Source of the DNA: Micromonospora phaseoli
GTDB lineage: Bacteria; Actinomycetota; Actinomycetes; Mycobacteriales; Micromonosporaceae
Direction of reading: 5' to 3'
Length of the DNA: 64,000 nt
Assembly: GCF_900109115.1 (NCBI RefSeq)
Contig: NZ_FNYV01000001.1
Coordinates: forward strand, 186,001 to 250,000
Position numbers and translations under genes: made by a program. The notes beneath the pieces are model-generated. The model worked only from the letters and a program-made list of their open reading frames with translations. It was not told the origin of the DNA and searched no databases. Positions 52,615 to 64,000 of the stretch are shown here, piece after piece. Numbering within the stretch: the stretch's first letter is position 1; every line of letters starts with the position of its first letter.

Positions 52615-55600
52615 ATGCGCCTGCTCCGTGATCTGTGGGTCACCTCTTCCCGCCGGATGACCCTGGTGGTCGTGCTCATCGTCCTCGGCGGCGTCGGCCA
52701 GGCGGCCACCGCCGCGCTCGCCGGGCCGGTGCTGCTGCACCGCTCGGTCGGCTTCTTCGTGCTGCTGTCGGTGGCGCTGGTGGTGGCCGTCGTCAGCGAC
52801 CTGGTGGTCAGCCTGGTGATGGCCGGGGTGACCGCCGACTGGTCGGCCGACCTGCGTCGCCGGCTGTGCCGGGTGGCGTTGGGGCAACCCGTGCCCACCC
52901 TGGAGACCACCCCGGTCGGCGAGATGCTCGACCGGATCGACGGCGACGTGTACGACGTCGCCTCGGGTGTGCGTGGCCCCGGGGTACGGCTGACCCAGGC
53001 GCTGGCCGTCGGTCTGCTCTCCACGCTTGTCGCGTTCACCGTCTGGTGGCCGGCCGGGGTCGGCATGCTGCTGCTCATGATCCTGCTCGCGTTCACCCTG
53101 CGGGGGCCCGCCGCGCGGATCGCCCCGGCCCGGATGCACGAGGAGGCGGCCTGGTCGGACCTGGCGGCGGTGATGGAGGAGTCGATCCACGGCCAGGACG
53201 ACGTACGCACCAGCCTGGCCCGACCGTACGTGCTGCGCCTCTACGCCCGCCGGGCGGCCGAGGTGCTGCGCCGTGGCCTGCTGGTGTGGCGGATGTCGGC
53301 GCAGGTCAACACCGTTGCGGCCGGGGTGACCCGGGCCGGCATCGCGCTGGTCGTGCTCGGCGGGGTGTGGGCGTTGAACACCGGCCAGGTCGACGCCGCC
53401 CGGATGACCGCGATCTGGCTGCTCGCGCTCTCCCTCGGCATGACCGTCGAACACGTCAGTCGGATGGTGCCGGAGGTGCAGTACGCCCTCGGCGCCTGGG
53501 GCCGGGTGCAGCTGCTCTCCAACGCCCCGCAGGAACCGACCGGCGGCGACGCCCCCGTCGACGGTGATCTGGCCATCCGGAACCTGACCTACCGCTACCC
53601 GGGGACCGGGCCGGACGGCGACCGGGGCCCCGCACTGCGCGAGGTCGACCTGACCTTCGTCCGGGGCCGTTCGTACGCGCTGGTCGGCCGGACCGGGTCG
53701 GGCAAGTCGACGTTGGCCAAGCTGCTCACCCGGGCGGTCGACGTGCCGCCCGGGACGGTCCTGCTCGGCGGGCGCGACGTGCTCGACCTGGACGTCGAGC
53801 AGCTACGCCAGTGGGTCGCGGTGGTGCCGCAGCGCACCGAGATCCTCGCCGGCACGGTCGCCGAGAACGTGGCCCTGTTCGACCCCGAGCTGCTGGACGC
53901 CGCCGCGCGGGCCCTGGACGAGCTGGGCCTGGCCGGCTGGATCGCCGAGCTGCCCGCCGGCATTCACACCCGACTCGGCGAGGGCGGCCACGTGCTCTCG
54001 GCCGGCCAGGAGCAGTTGGTCGCCTTCGCCCGGATCCTGGTCCGCGACCCGCACGTGGTGATCCTCGACGAGGCCACCGCCCGGCTCGACCCGGTCACCG
54101 AAACGCGGGTGCAGCAGGCCACCGAACGGCTGCTGCGCGATCGGATCGGCATCGTCATCGCCCACCGGCTGTCGTCGGTGAGCCGGTGCGACGAGGTGGT
54201 GGTGCTGGCCGACGGCGCGGTGGTCGAGGCCGCCCCGCTGGCCCGGTCACGCCGCTTCGCCGAACTCCTCGCCGCCAGCCACGCGGGCGCGCACGGCGGC
54301 GACACCGAGGCCGAGCTGCTGGCCGGGGCGGCTGCCGACCGGATCTGGGACGAACCCGCACTGGTCGGTGCGGCGAACACCTCGGCCGCGACCAGCGCGG
54401 TCGGGGCCTCGGCATCGAGCGGGGTCGTCGACGACGGCGGCCGGGCGCTCGGGTCGACCGGTGACGGCGACCGGCCCCGCCCGACGGTCGGCCACGAGCG
54501 GCCCGCCCCGGACGGCGACCAGGCGCCGACGTTGGGGCAGGACGATCCCGCGCCGGTGGTCGGGCCCGAGCCGGTGGAGCCCGCCGACGGCCGGGAGGTC
54601 GGCGCGCGGGAGGTCGGCGGCCGGGAGCCGATCGGCCGTACCGTCGGCACCGGAGCCGACGGCGAGTCCGGCGGTGACCGGCGGCCCGCGTCTCGGGGGC
54701 GCACCCTGCGGGAGATCGCCCGGCTCTGCCTCAACGACCCCCGTTACGGCGCTGCGGCGGTGGGCATCTTCGCGGTGCTGGCGGTCCTCGGCCTGGATGG
54801 ACCGGTGCTGTCCTGGCTCTGGGCCGACGTGATCGACGGCACGGGCGACCCCTGGCTGCCCGCCATCGGCATCGCGGCCGGGCTGATCCTCGCCATCCCC
54901 GCGCACTACTGGACCCACCTGTGGTTCCCGGCCTGGTGGGTGCGGCAGATGCTGCGGATCAGCGCCCGCCTGGTGCACGGCCAGACCGGACCACGCCGGG
55001 TCAGCCGGCACACCCCGGCCGAGGTGGTGGCCCAGGGCGGCGACACCGAACGGGTGGTGCAGCTCGCCGACAACGTGCTGGACCAGACGGTCGGCGTACT
55101 CCTGCTGGTCGCCATGACCCTGATCACTGACAGCGTGGTGCCGGGGCTGTTCTTCCTCGGCACGATGGTGCTCTCCGGTGTGGCCGCGACAGCGTTCGGT
55201 CCCCGGCTGGAACGCGCGGCCCGGGACACCGTCGCCGCGCGGGCGGCGTTCGCCACCGCACTGGTCTCCACGCTGTCGGCGGCCCGGACGGTGAAGCTGG
55301 CCGGGGCCACCCGGCCGGTGCTGGCCCACCTGGCCGACCTCGACGCGGTACGCAGCGACCGCCAGCGCCGGGAGATCGCCGTGCAGGTCTGGGCCCGATC
55401 CACCCCCTCGCTGGCCAGCGGGTTGTTCCCGATCGGCGTCTGGGCGCTCTTCCTGACCGGCGGTCTCTCCGCCGGGGCGACGCTCGTCGCGGTCGCCACG
55501 CTGGGCGCGGCACGCTGGTTCGCCTGGACCACCGCGTCCCTGATCTCCCAGGTGCCCTCGGCGCGGGTGTGGACCCGACGGACGGCGGAGATGACCGGGA

Positions 55601-56367
55601 TCGAGGCGTACTCGGCGCGGGTGCCCGGCGTCGACCTGGCCGCCGGTACGGCCCCCGCCCCGCCGGTGGCGCCGCGTACCGCGCTGCGGCGGCTGGACCT
55701 GGTCGACTTCGGCGTCCGACACACCGACGGCACCATCGCCGTACGCGGCGTCGACCTGGCCGTGGAACGCGGGCAGCTGGTGCTGGTCGTCGGCCCGGTG
55801 GGCGCGGGCAAGTCCTCGCTGCTACGCGCCCTGGCCGGCATCGCCCCGCACACCGGGCAGCTGACCTGGAACGGTGAGCCGGTCACCGAACCGGAGCTGT
55901 TCCTGCGCCCCAACCAGGTCGGCTACGTGGGTCAGCTGCCCCGGGTGCTCTCCGGCACGATCGCCGACAACATCACCCTGGGGCATCGGGTGGACGCCAC
56001 GCACGCGGTGTCGACCGCCCAGCTGGAGCACGACCTGGCCGGCACCGGCGGCGGGCTCGGGCTGCTCATCGGGCACAAGGGCACCCGGCTCTCCGGCGGG
56101 CAGTTGCAGCGCCTGGCGCTGGCCCGGGCGCTGGCGCCGCGTACCGAGCTGCTGGTGGCCGACGACGTCTCCTCCGCGCTGGACGTCACCACCGAGCTGG
56201 CCCTGTGGCAGGCCCTGCGGGAACGCGGCGTGACCGTGGTCGGCTCCACCTCGAAGCGGGCCGCACTGGTGCGGGCCGACCACGTGGTGGTGCTGATCGG
56301 CGGCACGGTTGCCGCCCAGGGCCCGTGGCGGGAGCTGGAGCGACGCTGGGGCCACCTGGCGGGCTGA
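52615..56367 (+). CDS. Single-chain double ABC exporter (TMD-NBD-TMD-NBD)
   Basis: 1250-residue exporter half-pair fused in one chain. NBD1: Walker A GRTGSGKST (about 358), signature LSAGQ (about 461), Walker B VVILDEAT, switch His in IAHRLS. A ~150-residue acidic, Gly/Ala-rich linker follows (about 555-705), then a second TMD. NBD2: Walker A GPVGAGKSS (about 1060), signature LSGGQ (about 1159), Walker B LLVADD, and GSTSKR where the switch His should be. Thus NBD2's Glu and His are lost and NBD1's signature is altered: one degenerate ATP site, one canonical. Substrate unknown; possibly multidrug or lipid. ATG after GGAGGA. Confidence 0.88.
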   Translation: MRLLRDLWVTSSRRMTLVVVLIVLGGVGQAATAALAGPVLLHRSVGFFVLLSVALVVAVVSDLVVSLVMAGVTADWSADLRRRLCRVALGQPVPTLETTPVGEMLDRIDGDVYDVASGVRGPGVRLTQALAVGLLSTLVAFTVWWPAGVGMLLLMILLAFTLRGPAARIAPARMHEEAAWSDLAAVMEESIHGQDDVRTSLARPYVLRLYARRAAEVLRRGLLVWRMSAQVNTVAAGVTRAGIALVVLGGVWALNTGQVDAARMTAIWLLALSLGMTVEHVSRMVPEVQYALGAWGRVQLLSNAPQEPTGGDAPVDGDLAIRNLTYRYPGTGPDGDRGPALREVDLTFVRGRSYALVGRTGSGKSTLAKLLTRAVDVPPGTVLLGGRDVLDLDVEQLRQWVAVVPQRTEILAGTVAENVALFDPELLDAAARALDELGLAGWIAELPAGIHTRLGEGGHVLSAGQEQLVAFARILVRDPHVVILDEATARLDPVTETRVQQATERLLRDRIGIVIAHRLSSVSRCDEVVVLADGAVVEAAPLARSRRFAELLAASHAGAHGGDTEAELLAGAAADRIWDEPALVGAANTSAATSAVGASASSGVVDDGGRALGSTGDGDRPRPTVGHERPAPDGDQAPTLGQDDPAPVVGPEPVEPADGREVGAREVGGREPIGRTVGTGADGESGGDRRPASRGRTLREIARLCLNDPRYGAAAVGIFAVLAVLGLDGPVLSWLWADVIDGTGDPWLPAIGIAAGLILAIPAHYWTHLWFPAWWVRQMLRISARLVHGQTGPRRVSRHTPAEVVAQGGDTERVVQLADNVLDQTVGVLLLVAMTLITDSVVPGLFFLGTMVLSGVAATAFGPRLERAARDTVAARAAFATALVSTLSAARTVKLAGATRPVLAHLADLDAVRSDRQRREIAVQVWARSTPSLASGLFPIGVWALFLTGGLSAGATLVAVATLGAARWFAWTTASLISQVPSARVWTRRTAEMTGIEAYSARVPGVDLAAGTAPAPPVAPRTALRRLDLVDFGVRHTDGTIAVRGVDLAVERGQLVLVVGPVGAGKSSLLRALAGIAPHTGQLTWNGEPVTEPELFLRPNQVGYVGQLPRVLSGTIADNITLGHRVDATHAVSTAQLEHDLAGTGGGLGLLIGHKGTRLSGGQLQRLALARALAPRTELLVADDVSSALDVTTELALWQALRERGVTVVGSTSKRAALVRADHVVVLIGGTVAAQGPWRELERRWGHLAG

Positions 56368-56424
56368 GACCCGCACGGTCCGGCTGCCCTCGGCCGTCGC
56401 CGGGGTCAGCCGGACCCGCCGTGG

Positions 56425-58286
<1,862 letters not shown>

Positions 58287-58294
<8 letters not shown>

Positions 58295-59252
58295 GCCCGT
58301 GCGGCGTCGTCCAGCCGTGCAGGTCCGGGCCGAGCGGCACGATGCCGGTCGGGTTGATCTCGCGGTGCGTGGCGTAGTAGTGCCGCTTGATGTGGTCGAA
58401 GTCGACGGTCTCGCCGAAACCGGGGGTCTGGAACAGATCCCGCGCGTACGCCCACAGCACCGGCAGCTCGGTGAGCTTGTGCCGGTTGCACTTGAAGTGC
58501 CCGTGGTACGCCACGTCGAAGCGGACCAGCGTGGTGAACAGCCGCACGTCCGCCTCGGTGATCGAGTCGCCCATCAGGTAGCGCCGACCGGCCAGCCGCT
58601 GCGCCAGCGCGTCCAGCCGCGCGAACAGCGCTTCGAACGCCTCGTCGTACGCCTGCTGGGAGGTGGCGAAACCGCACCGGTAGACGCCGTTGTTGACGTC
58701 GCGGTGGATCTCGGCCATCAGCGCGTCCATCTCCGGACGCAGCTCGACGGGGTAGAGATCCGGTGCGTCCGGGGCGTGCAGCCGTTGCCACTGGGTGGAC
58801 AGGTCCAGGGTCAGCTGGGGGTAGTCATTGGTGACCACCCGGCCGGTGAGCGTGTCCACCAGCGCCGGCACCGTGACCCGGCCGGTGTAGTCGGCGTCGG
58901 TGGCCAGGTACGCCTCGGAGAGGAAGCCGATGCCCAGCACCGGGTCGAAGCCGTCCTGGTCGAGGGTGAACCGCCAGCCCCGCTCGTCCCGGATCGGGTC
59001 GACGGTGCCCAGCGAGACGGCCTCTCGCAGCCCGAGCAGATTGCGCACGATCAGCGCCCGATGCGCCCATGGGCAGGCCCGGCACCAGATCAGCCGGTAC
59101 CGGCCCGACTCCAGTGGCCAGCGGTCCTGCTCGTCCGGCCCGCCGCCCGGCGGTGAGGTGGAGTGCGGGGTGACCCGCCCGGTGAACCGGTTGGGTTGGC
59201 GGACGAACGCACCGCCGCCGCTGGTCTCCGCGCTGAACTGGGCTGGTGCCAT
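58287..59252 (-). CDS. Ecm4/YqjG-type glutathione transferase-like protein
   Basis: 321-residue xi-class thiol transferase. CRACPWAHRALIVRNLLGL contains the catalytic Cys-Pro-Trp motif. VVTNDYPQLTLDL, MDALMAEIHRDVNNGVYRCGF and DVRLFTTLVRFDVAYHGHFKCN are typical. E. coli and yeast members reduce glutathionyl-hydroquinones. Actinobacteria usually use mycothiol, so the thiol may differ (inference). ATG at 59252. Overlaps the DUF998 gene and is divergent from the thiolase gene. Confidence 0.9.
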
Positions 59253-59358
59253 GCCGACAACCTATCCGTACCGACCGGCGATATCCTGGCCGTCGGTGAG
59301 TCCCCGTGGACCTGGTGGACGCGCCGGCAGCCGCCTTCCCACCCCCGAAGGATTCGCG

Positions 59359-60561
<1,203 letters not shown>

Positions 60562-60678
60562 GCCCGCGGCCGTCGGGCGGAGATCAGAAAAGAGCTTTGT
60601 GAATCTCCCTTCGGGTGACCCACGGGCTTAGAGTGGGCAGCATCACAGGAGCCGTGGCGACGACTTGAGGTGCTACCG

Positions 60679-61497
60679 GTGCAGCAGCCGAACGGACTTC
60701 CCGACGAGATCGACCTCTCCCGGCCCAGCGCGGCCCGGGTGTACGACTACTTCCTGGGCGGGGCCCACAACTTCGAGATCGACCGGAAGTTGGCCGAGCA
60801 GATCGCGGCCATGACACCGAACCTGCCGGCGACGATGCGAGCGGGCCGCGAGTTCCTGCGCCGAGCGGTGCGGGCGCTGCTCGACGCCGGAGTCGACCAG
60901 TTCCTGGACATCGGCTCCGGCATCCCCACCGTCGGCAACGTGCACGAGGTCGCCCAGGCCGCCAATCCGAAGGCCCGGGTGGTGTACGTCGACATCGACC
61001 CGGTGGCCGTGGCACACAGCCGGGAACTGCTCGCCGGCAACGACCTGACCGGCGTCATCCACGCCGACCTGCGCGACCCGGAGCGGATCCTGGCCGAGGC
61101 CCGTCGGCTGGGCCTGCTCGACTTCGATCGGCCACTGGGCATCCTGCTCGCCGGCGTCGTCCACTTCGTGCCCGACGCCGACCGCCCGGGCGACATCCTG
61201 GCCACCCTGCGGGCCGCCGCCGCGCCCGGCAGCCATCTGGTCATCTCGCACTCCACCTTCGAGGACCAGCCACAGGAGATGCTGGACGCGCAGCGGCTGT
61301 CGGCGCGCACCGCCACCGAGATCTCGCTCCGCTCGCGCGCCGAGATCACCGGGTTCTTCGGCGACTGGACCCTTCTGGAGCCGGGCGTGGTGCACATGGA
61401 GCTGTGGCGCCCCGACTCGCCGTCCGAGGTGGCGGCCGACGCGCAGCGGTTCGGCGCGTTCGGTGGCGTGGCCCGCAACGACCGGCCCGCCGGCTGA
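60679..61497 (+). CDS. DUF574 SAM-dependent methyltransferase
   Basis: 272 residues. [20 protein letters not shown] is the hallmark start of the actinobacterial DUF574 (PF04672) family; SAM motif [18 protein letters not shown] and [14 protein letters not shown] follow. Substrate unknown; very common in Streptomyces and Micromonospora. TTGAGG 8 bp upstream favours the GTG at 60679 over 60670. It is 4 bp before the GGDEF-EAL gene, with no terminator, so they are an operon. Confidence 0.87.
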   Translation: MQQPNGLPDEIDLSRPSAARVYDYFLGGAHNFEIDRKLAEQIAAMTPNLPATMRAGREFLRRAVRALLDAGVDQFLDIGSGIPTVGNVHEVAQAANPKARVVYVDIDPVAVAHSRELLAGNDLTGVIHADLRDPERILAEARRLGLLDFDRPLGILLAGVVHFVPDADRPGDILATLRAAAAPGSHLVISHSTFEDQPQEMLDAQRLSARTATEISLRSRAEITGFFGDWTLLEPGVVHMELWRPDSPSEVAADAQRFGAFGGVARNDRPAG

Positions 61498-61501
61498 TCC
61501 G

Positions 61502-63658
61502 ATGGCCGCCGTCGGCGCCTCCGGCGGGAACGCCGTCGACCCGGCCGGCGCCCAGCGGTACGCCGCCGACTGGGCCCGGGCGGTACGCCGGCTCGGCTTC
61601 GTGCCGCTGAGCCCGGCCGAGACCGAGCGGCTGCTGCTCGGGCACACCGTCCGGCTGGCGCAGCTGCTGCGCTCCGCCGAACCGGTGACGCCGGTGGCCG
61701 AGGAGGTCGGTCAGGCTCTGGTGGCAGCGCACCTCACCGAGCCAGGAGTGATCGAGTGGACGGTGCGTACGCTCGGCGACCGGTTCGCCGGGGAGGTCCT
61801 CGGAATCGCGGCCGTGCCGCCCGGTGTCGCGGAGCGGATCGTGGCGATGCAGGCCGGCCTGGCGGCGGGCTTCGCCCGGGGGTTGCGCGACCGGACCTTC
61901 GTCCAGCAGGAGAGCATCGCCCGCTCCGCCTGGCAGGCCCGCGACACCGTCGAGGAGGCGCTGCGCGACAGCGAGGCCCGGTTCCGGGCCGTCTTCCGTG
62001 GTGCGGCGATCGGCATCGGCATCGCCAGCGTCGACGGGACGATCATCGACGTCAACGAGTCCTTCGCCGACATGCTCGGCTACTCGGTCGAGGAGCTGCG
62101 GCAGATCAACGTCACGGCGCTGTTCCATCCCGACGACGCGGCCGGCATGTGGGAGCTGTACCAGGAGCTGATCGAGGGCAAGCACGAGGCGGCCCGGGTC
62201 GAGAAACGCTACTACCGCAAGGACGGCAGCGCCGTCTGGACCGATCTGGCGGTCTCCCTGATCCGCTACGACGACGGCCGTCCCCGGTTCACCGTCGCCG
62301 TGATCGAGGACATCACCGAGCGGTACGAGATGCAGCAGCGACTGCGTTTCCAGGCGCTGCACGACCCGCTGACCGGCCTGCCGAACCGCACCCAGTTCTT
62401 CGACACGCTGGACCGGCTGGTGGGCCCGCCCCACGCGCCGGGCCGGGTCGGTGTCTGCTTCCTCGACCTCGACGGGTTCAAGGCGATCAACGACAGCCTG
62501 GGGCACGACCTCGGGGACCGGCTGCTCGTGATGATCGCCCGGCGGCTGGCCGACTGCGTGGCCGAACAGGGGTACCTCGTCGCGCGGATGGGTGGCGACG
62601 AGTTCGTCATCCTGGTCGACGGCGTCTCGACGGTGGACGACGTGATCGCCGTGGCGGAGACGGCCCTGGCCGCCGTCTCCGCGCCGGTGTGCGTCGGCAA
62701 TCAGCAGCTCGCGGTCTCGGCGAGCGTCGGTATCGTCGACTCGGAGCTCGCCGGCACCAGCTCCGCGGAGCTGATGAAGGCCGCCGACGCCACGCTCTAC
62801 TGGGCGAAGGCGGAGGGGCGCGGCCGATGGGCGGTCTACGACCCGGAGCGCAGCGCCCGTGACAGCGCCCGCTCGGCACTGGCCGCCGGGCTGCCGGCAG
62901 CGCTGGACCGCAGCGAGTTCGTGCTGCACTACCAGCCGATCGTGTCCCTCCTGGACGGCCGGATGACGGCCGTCGAGGCGCTGGTCCGCTGGCAGCATCC
63001 GGAGCTGGGGCTGATCGGCCCGGACCGGTTCATCGGGCTCGCCGAGGAGACCGGTCTGATCGTCCGGCTCGGTGAGTGGGTGCTGCGGCAGGCCTGCCAG
63101 GACGCCCAGCGGTGGCACGCCGAGTTCCCGGCCGCCCGGCTCGTGGTGAGCGTCAACGTGGCCGCCCGCCAGGCCGACGCCCCGGCGATCGTCGACACCG
63201 TGGCCGACGCGCTGGCCAGCACCGGTCTCCCGGCGGAACTGCTGCAACTGGAGCTCACCGAGAGCGCGGTGATGGGCTCCGCCGGAGAGCCGCTGCGGAC
63301 GCTGCACCGGCTCGCCGCGCTGGGCGTACGGCTGGCCGTGGACGACTTCGGCACCGGCTACTCGAACCTGGCGTACCTGCGCCGGCTGCCGATCACCTGC
63401 CTGAAGCTGGCCGGGCCGTTCGTCGAGGGCATCCGGGACAACGAGCCGGACGACGCCGACCATCGTGACGAGCGGATCGTCGACGCCCTGGTGCGGCTGG
63501 CGCACGCGCTGGAACTATGGGTGACCGCTGAGGCGGTGGAGACCGAGGCACAGGCGGAGCGACTGCGGGCGTTACGCTGCGACACCGCGCAGGGTCGGCT
63601 GTTCGGCCCACCGGGCCCGCCGCAGGAGATCGTCACCCGGCTACGCGGCCCGATGTAA
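61502..63658 (+). CDS. PAS-GGDEF-EAL cyclic-di-GMP signalling protein
   Basis: 718 residues, no clear TM. N-terminal ~150-residue helical region (AQRYAADWARAVRRLGFVPL) not recognised; PAS domain about 160-285 (GTIIDVNESFADMLGYSVEEL); GGDEF about 290-460 with intact MGGDEF; EAL about 470-715 with VEALVRW, SVNVAARQ, LELTES and DDFGTGYS. The usual LKID motif is LKLA (Ala637) and AEGVE is AEAVE, so phosphodiesterase activity may be weak while cyclase remains. No RxxD I-site is evident. Stop TAA lies inside a dispersed repeat. Confidence 0.9.
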   Translation: MAAVGASGGNAVDPAGAQRYAADWARAVRRLGFVPLSPAETERLLLGHTVRLAQLLRSAEPVTPVAEEVGQALVAAHLTEPGVIEWTVRTLGDRFAGEVLGIAAVPPGVAERIVAMQAGLAAGFARGLRDRTFVQQESIARSAWQARDTVEEALRDSEARFRAVFRGAAIGIGIASVDGTIIDVNESFADMLGYSVEELRQINVTALFHPDDAAGMWELYQELIEGKHEAARVEKRYYRKDGSAVWTDLAVSLIRYDDGRPRFTVAVIEDITERYEMQQRLRFQALHDPLTGLPNRTQFFDTLDRLVGPPHAPGRVGVCFLDLDGFKAINDSLGHDLGDRLLVMIARRLADCVAEQGYLVARMGGDEFVILVDGVSTVDDVIAVAETALAAVSAPVCVGNQQLAVSASVGIVDSELAGTSSAELMKAADATLYWAKAEGRGRWAVYDPERSARDSARSALAAGLPAALDRSEFVLHYQPIVSLLDGRMTAVEALVRWQHPELGLIGPDRFIGLAEETGLIVRLGEWVLRQACQDAQRWHAEFPAARLVVSVNVAARQADAPAIVDTVADALASTGLPAELLQLELTESAVMGSAGEPLRTLHRLAALGVRLAVDDFGTGYSNLAYLRRLPITCLKLAGPFVEGIRDNEPDDADHRDERIVDALVRLAHALELWVTAEAVETEAQAERLRALRCDTAQGRLFGPPGPPQEIVTRLRGPM

Positions 63659-63708
63659 GGAAGGGCCCCTTCTTAACGCCTGCGGTAGAGCAGGGGCCCC
63701 CTGTTAAC
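63654..63708 (+). repeat. ~58-bp GGGGCCC palindromic repeat, copy 6
   Basis: TGTAAGGAAGGGCCCC, then TTCTTAACGCC, TGCGGTAGAGC, AGGGGCCCCCTGTTAAC. Same orientation and nearly the same sequence as copy 2. The first bases contain the stop codon of the GGDEF-EAL gene. Confidence 0.9.
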
Positions 63709-63736
63709 CGATGTGCCGACCCGATGGGGAGTGGAC

Positions 63737-64000
63737 GTGAGCCTGACCGAGACCGGCGCCGTGGTGTCGGTGATCACCGCGCTGGCCATCCTCGCCGGGC
63801 TGGCCGGGGTGGTGGTGCCCGGACTGCCGGCGTTGCCGCTGTGCTGGGGCGGAGTGCTGGTGTGGACGCTGTTCGGTGGCGCCGGCTCCGGCCGCTGGCT
63901 GGTGCTCGCCGCGGCCACCCTGGTCGCCGTGGGCGGCACCGTCGTGAAGTACGCCTGGCCCGGCCGCAACCTGAAACGGGCGGGGGTGCCCACCTCCTCG
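63737..64000 (+). CDS. DUF456-type membrane protein, N-terminal part (cut by window end)
   Basis: 88 residues visible and open to the last base. VVSVITALAILAGLAGVVVPGLPALPLCWGGVLVW is the first hydrophobic hairpin typical of DUF456 proteins, followed by WLVLAAATLVAVGGTVVKY. Function unknown. The GTG at 63737 has GGGGA 6 bp upstream; a GTG at 63731 is in frame. Separate from the upstream operon because of the palindromic repeat. Confidence 0.7.
   Translation, partial: MSLTETGAVVSVITALAILAGLAGVVVPGLPALPLCWGGVLVWTLFGGAGSGRWLVLAAATLVAVGGTVVKYAWPGRNLKRAGVPTSS

Noticed and set aside
61346..63505. 719-codon antisense open frame under the GGDEF-EAL gene
   Set aside because: The plus-strand product has complete PAS, GGDEF and EAL motifs; the antisense product has none.

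Overview
The window is very GC-rich, uses many GTG starts, has short intergenic gaps and carries actinobacterial marker families (DUF2469, DUF397/XRE pairs, DivIVA proteins, MEP isoprenoid genes, Uma2 proteins). Gene order and the intergenic palindromic repeats point to Micromonospora or a close relative in the Micromonosporaceae. The genus is inferred from these features and not from a database search. I see no rRNA, tRNA, CRISPR array, prophage or transposase gene.

Layout. 1-4 kb: end of the ammonium transporter amt, then glnK and glnD (nitrogen signalling). 4-9 kb: ffh (SRP), a Uma2 protein, an amidohydrolase and proS. 9-16 kb: a translation and secretion block, with a DUF402 gene, rpsP-khpA-rimM-trmD, rplS, two tandem signal peptidase genes, then nudix-rnhB-DUF2469. 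16-23 kb: a methyltransferase, an M23 peptidase, a PLP enzyme and the reverse-strand run yraN-comM-dprA followed by xerC. 23-31.8 kb: a membrane protein, then rpsB-tsf-pyrH-frr-cdsA-rlmN and a long DivIVA protein. 31.9-47.7 kb: an accessory stretch with a metallo-beta-lactamase/Rieske fusion, an FAD oxidoreductase, a PhoX-like phosphatase, YihY, a GNAT, a tyrosine phosphatase, an M14 peptidase, endonuclease V, an unknown membrane protein, a two-gene DivIVA/Cys-cluster unit, an XRE/DUF397 pair and a second Uma2. 47.8-52.5 kb: dxr-rseP-ispG and a DUF4081 GNAT. 52.6-64 kb: a single-chain double ABC transporter, an OYE-type oxidoreductase, DUF998, an Ecm4-type transferase, a thiolase, a DUF574 methyltransferase, a PAS-GGDEF-EAL protein and the start of a DUF456 gene.

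The housekeeping blocks act together in ribosome assembly, tRNA modification, translation elongation and recycling, membrane targeting and processing, phospholipid precursor synthesis and the MEP pathway. The least explained feature is non-coding. Twelve intergenic palindromic elements of three kinds lie in this 64 kb: six copies of a ~58-bp GGGGCCC-containing repeat, four long-armed hairpins, and two ~80-bp terminal-inverted-repeat elements that bracket the XRE/DivIVA module. Nearly all sit just after stop codons, and in three cases the element supplies or overlaps the stop codon.
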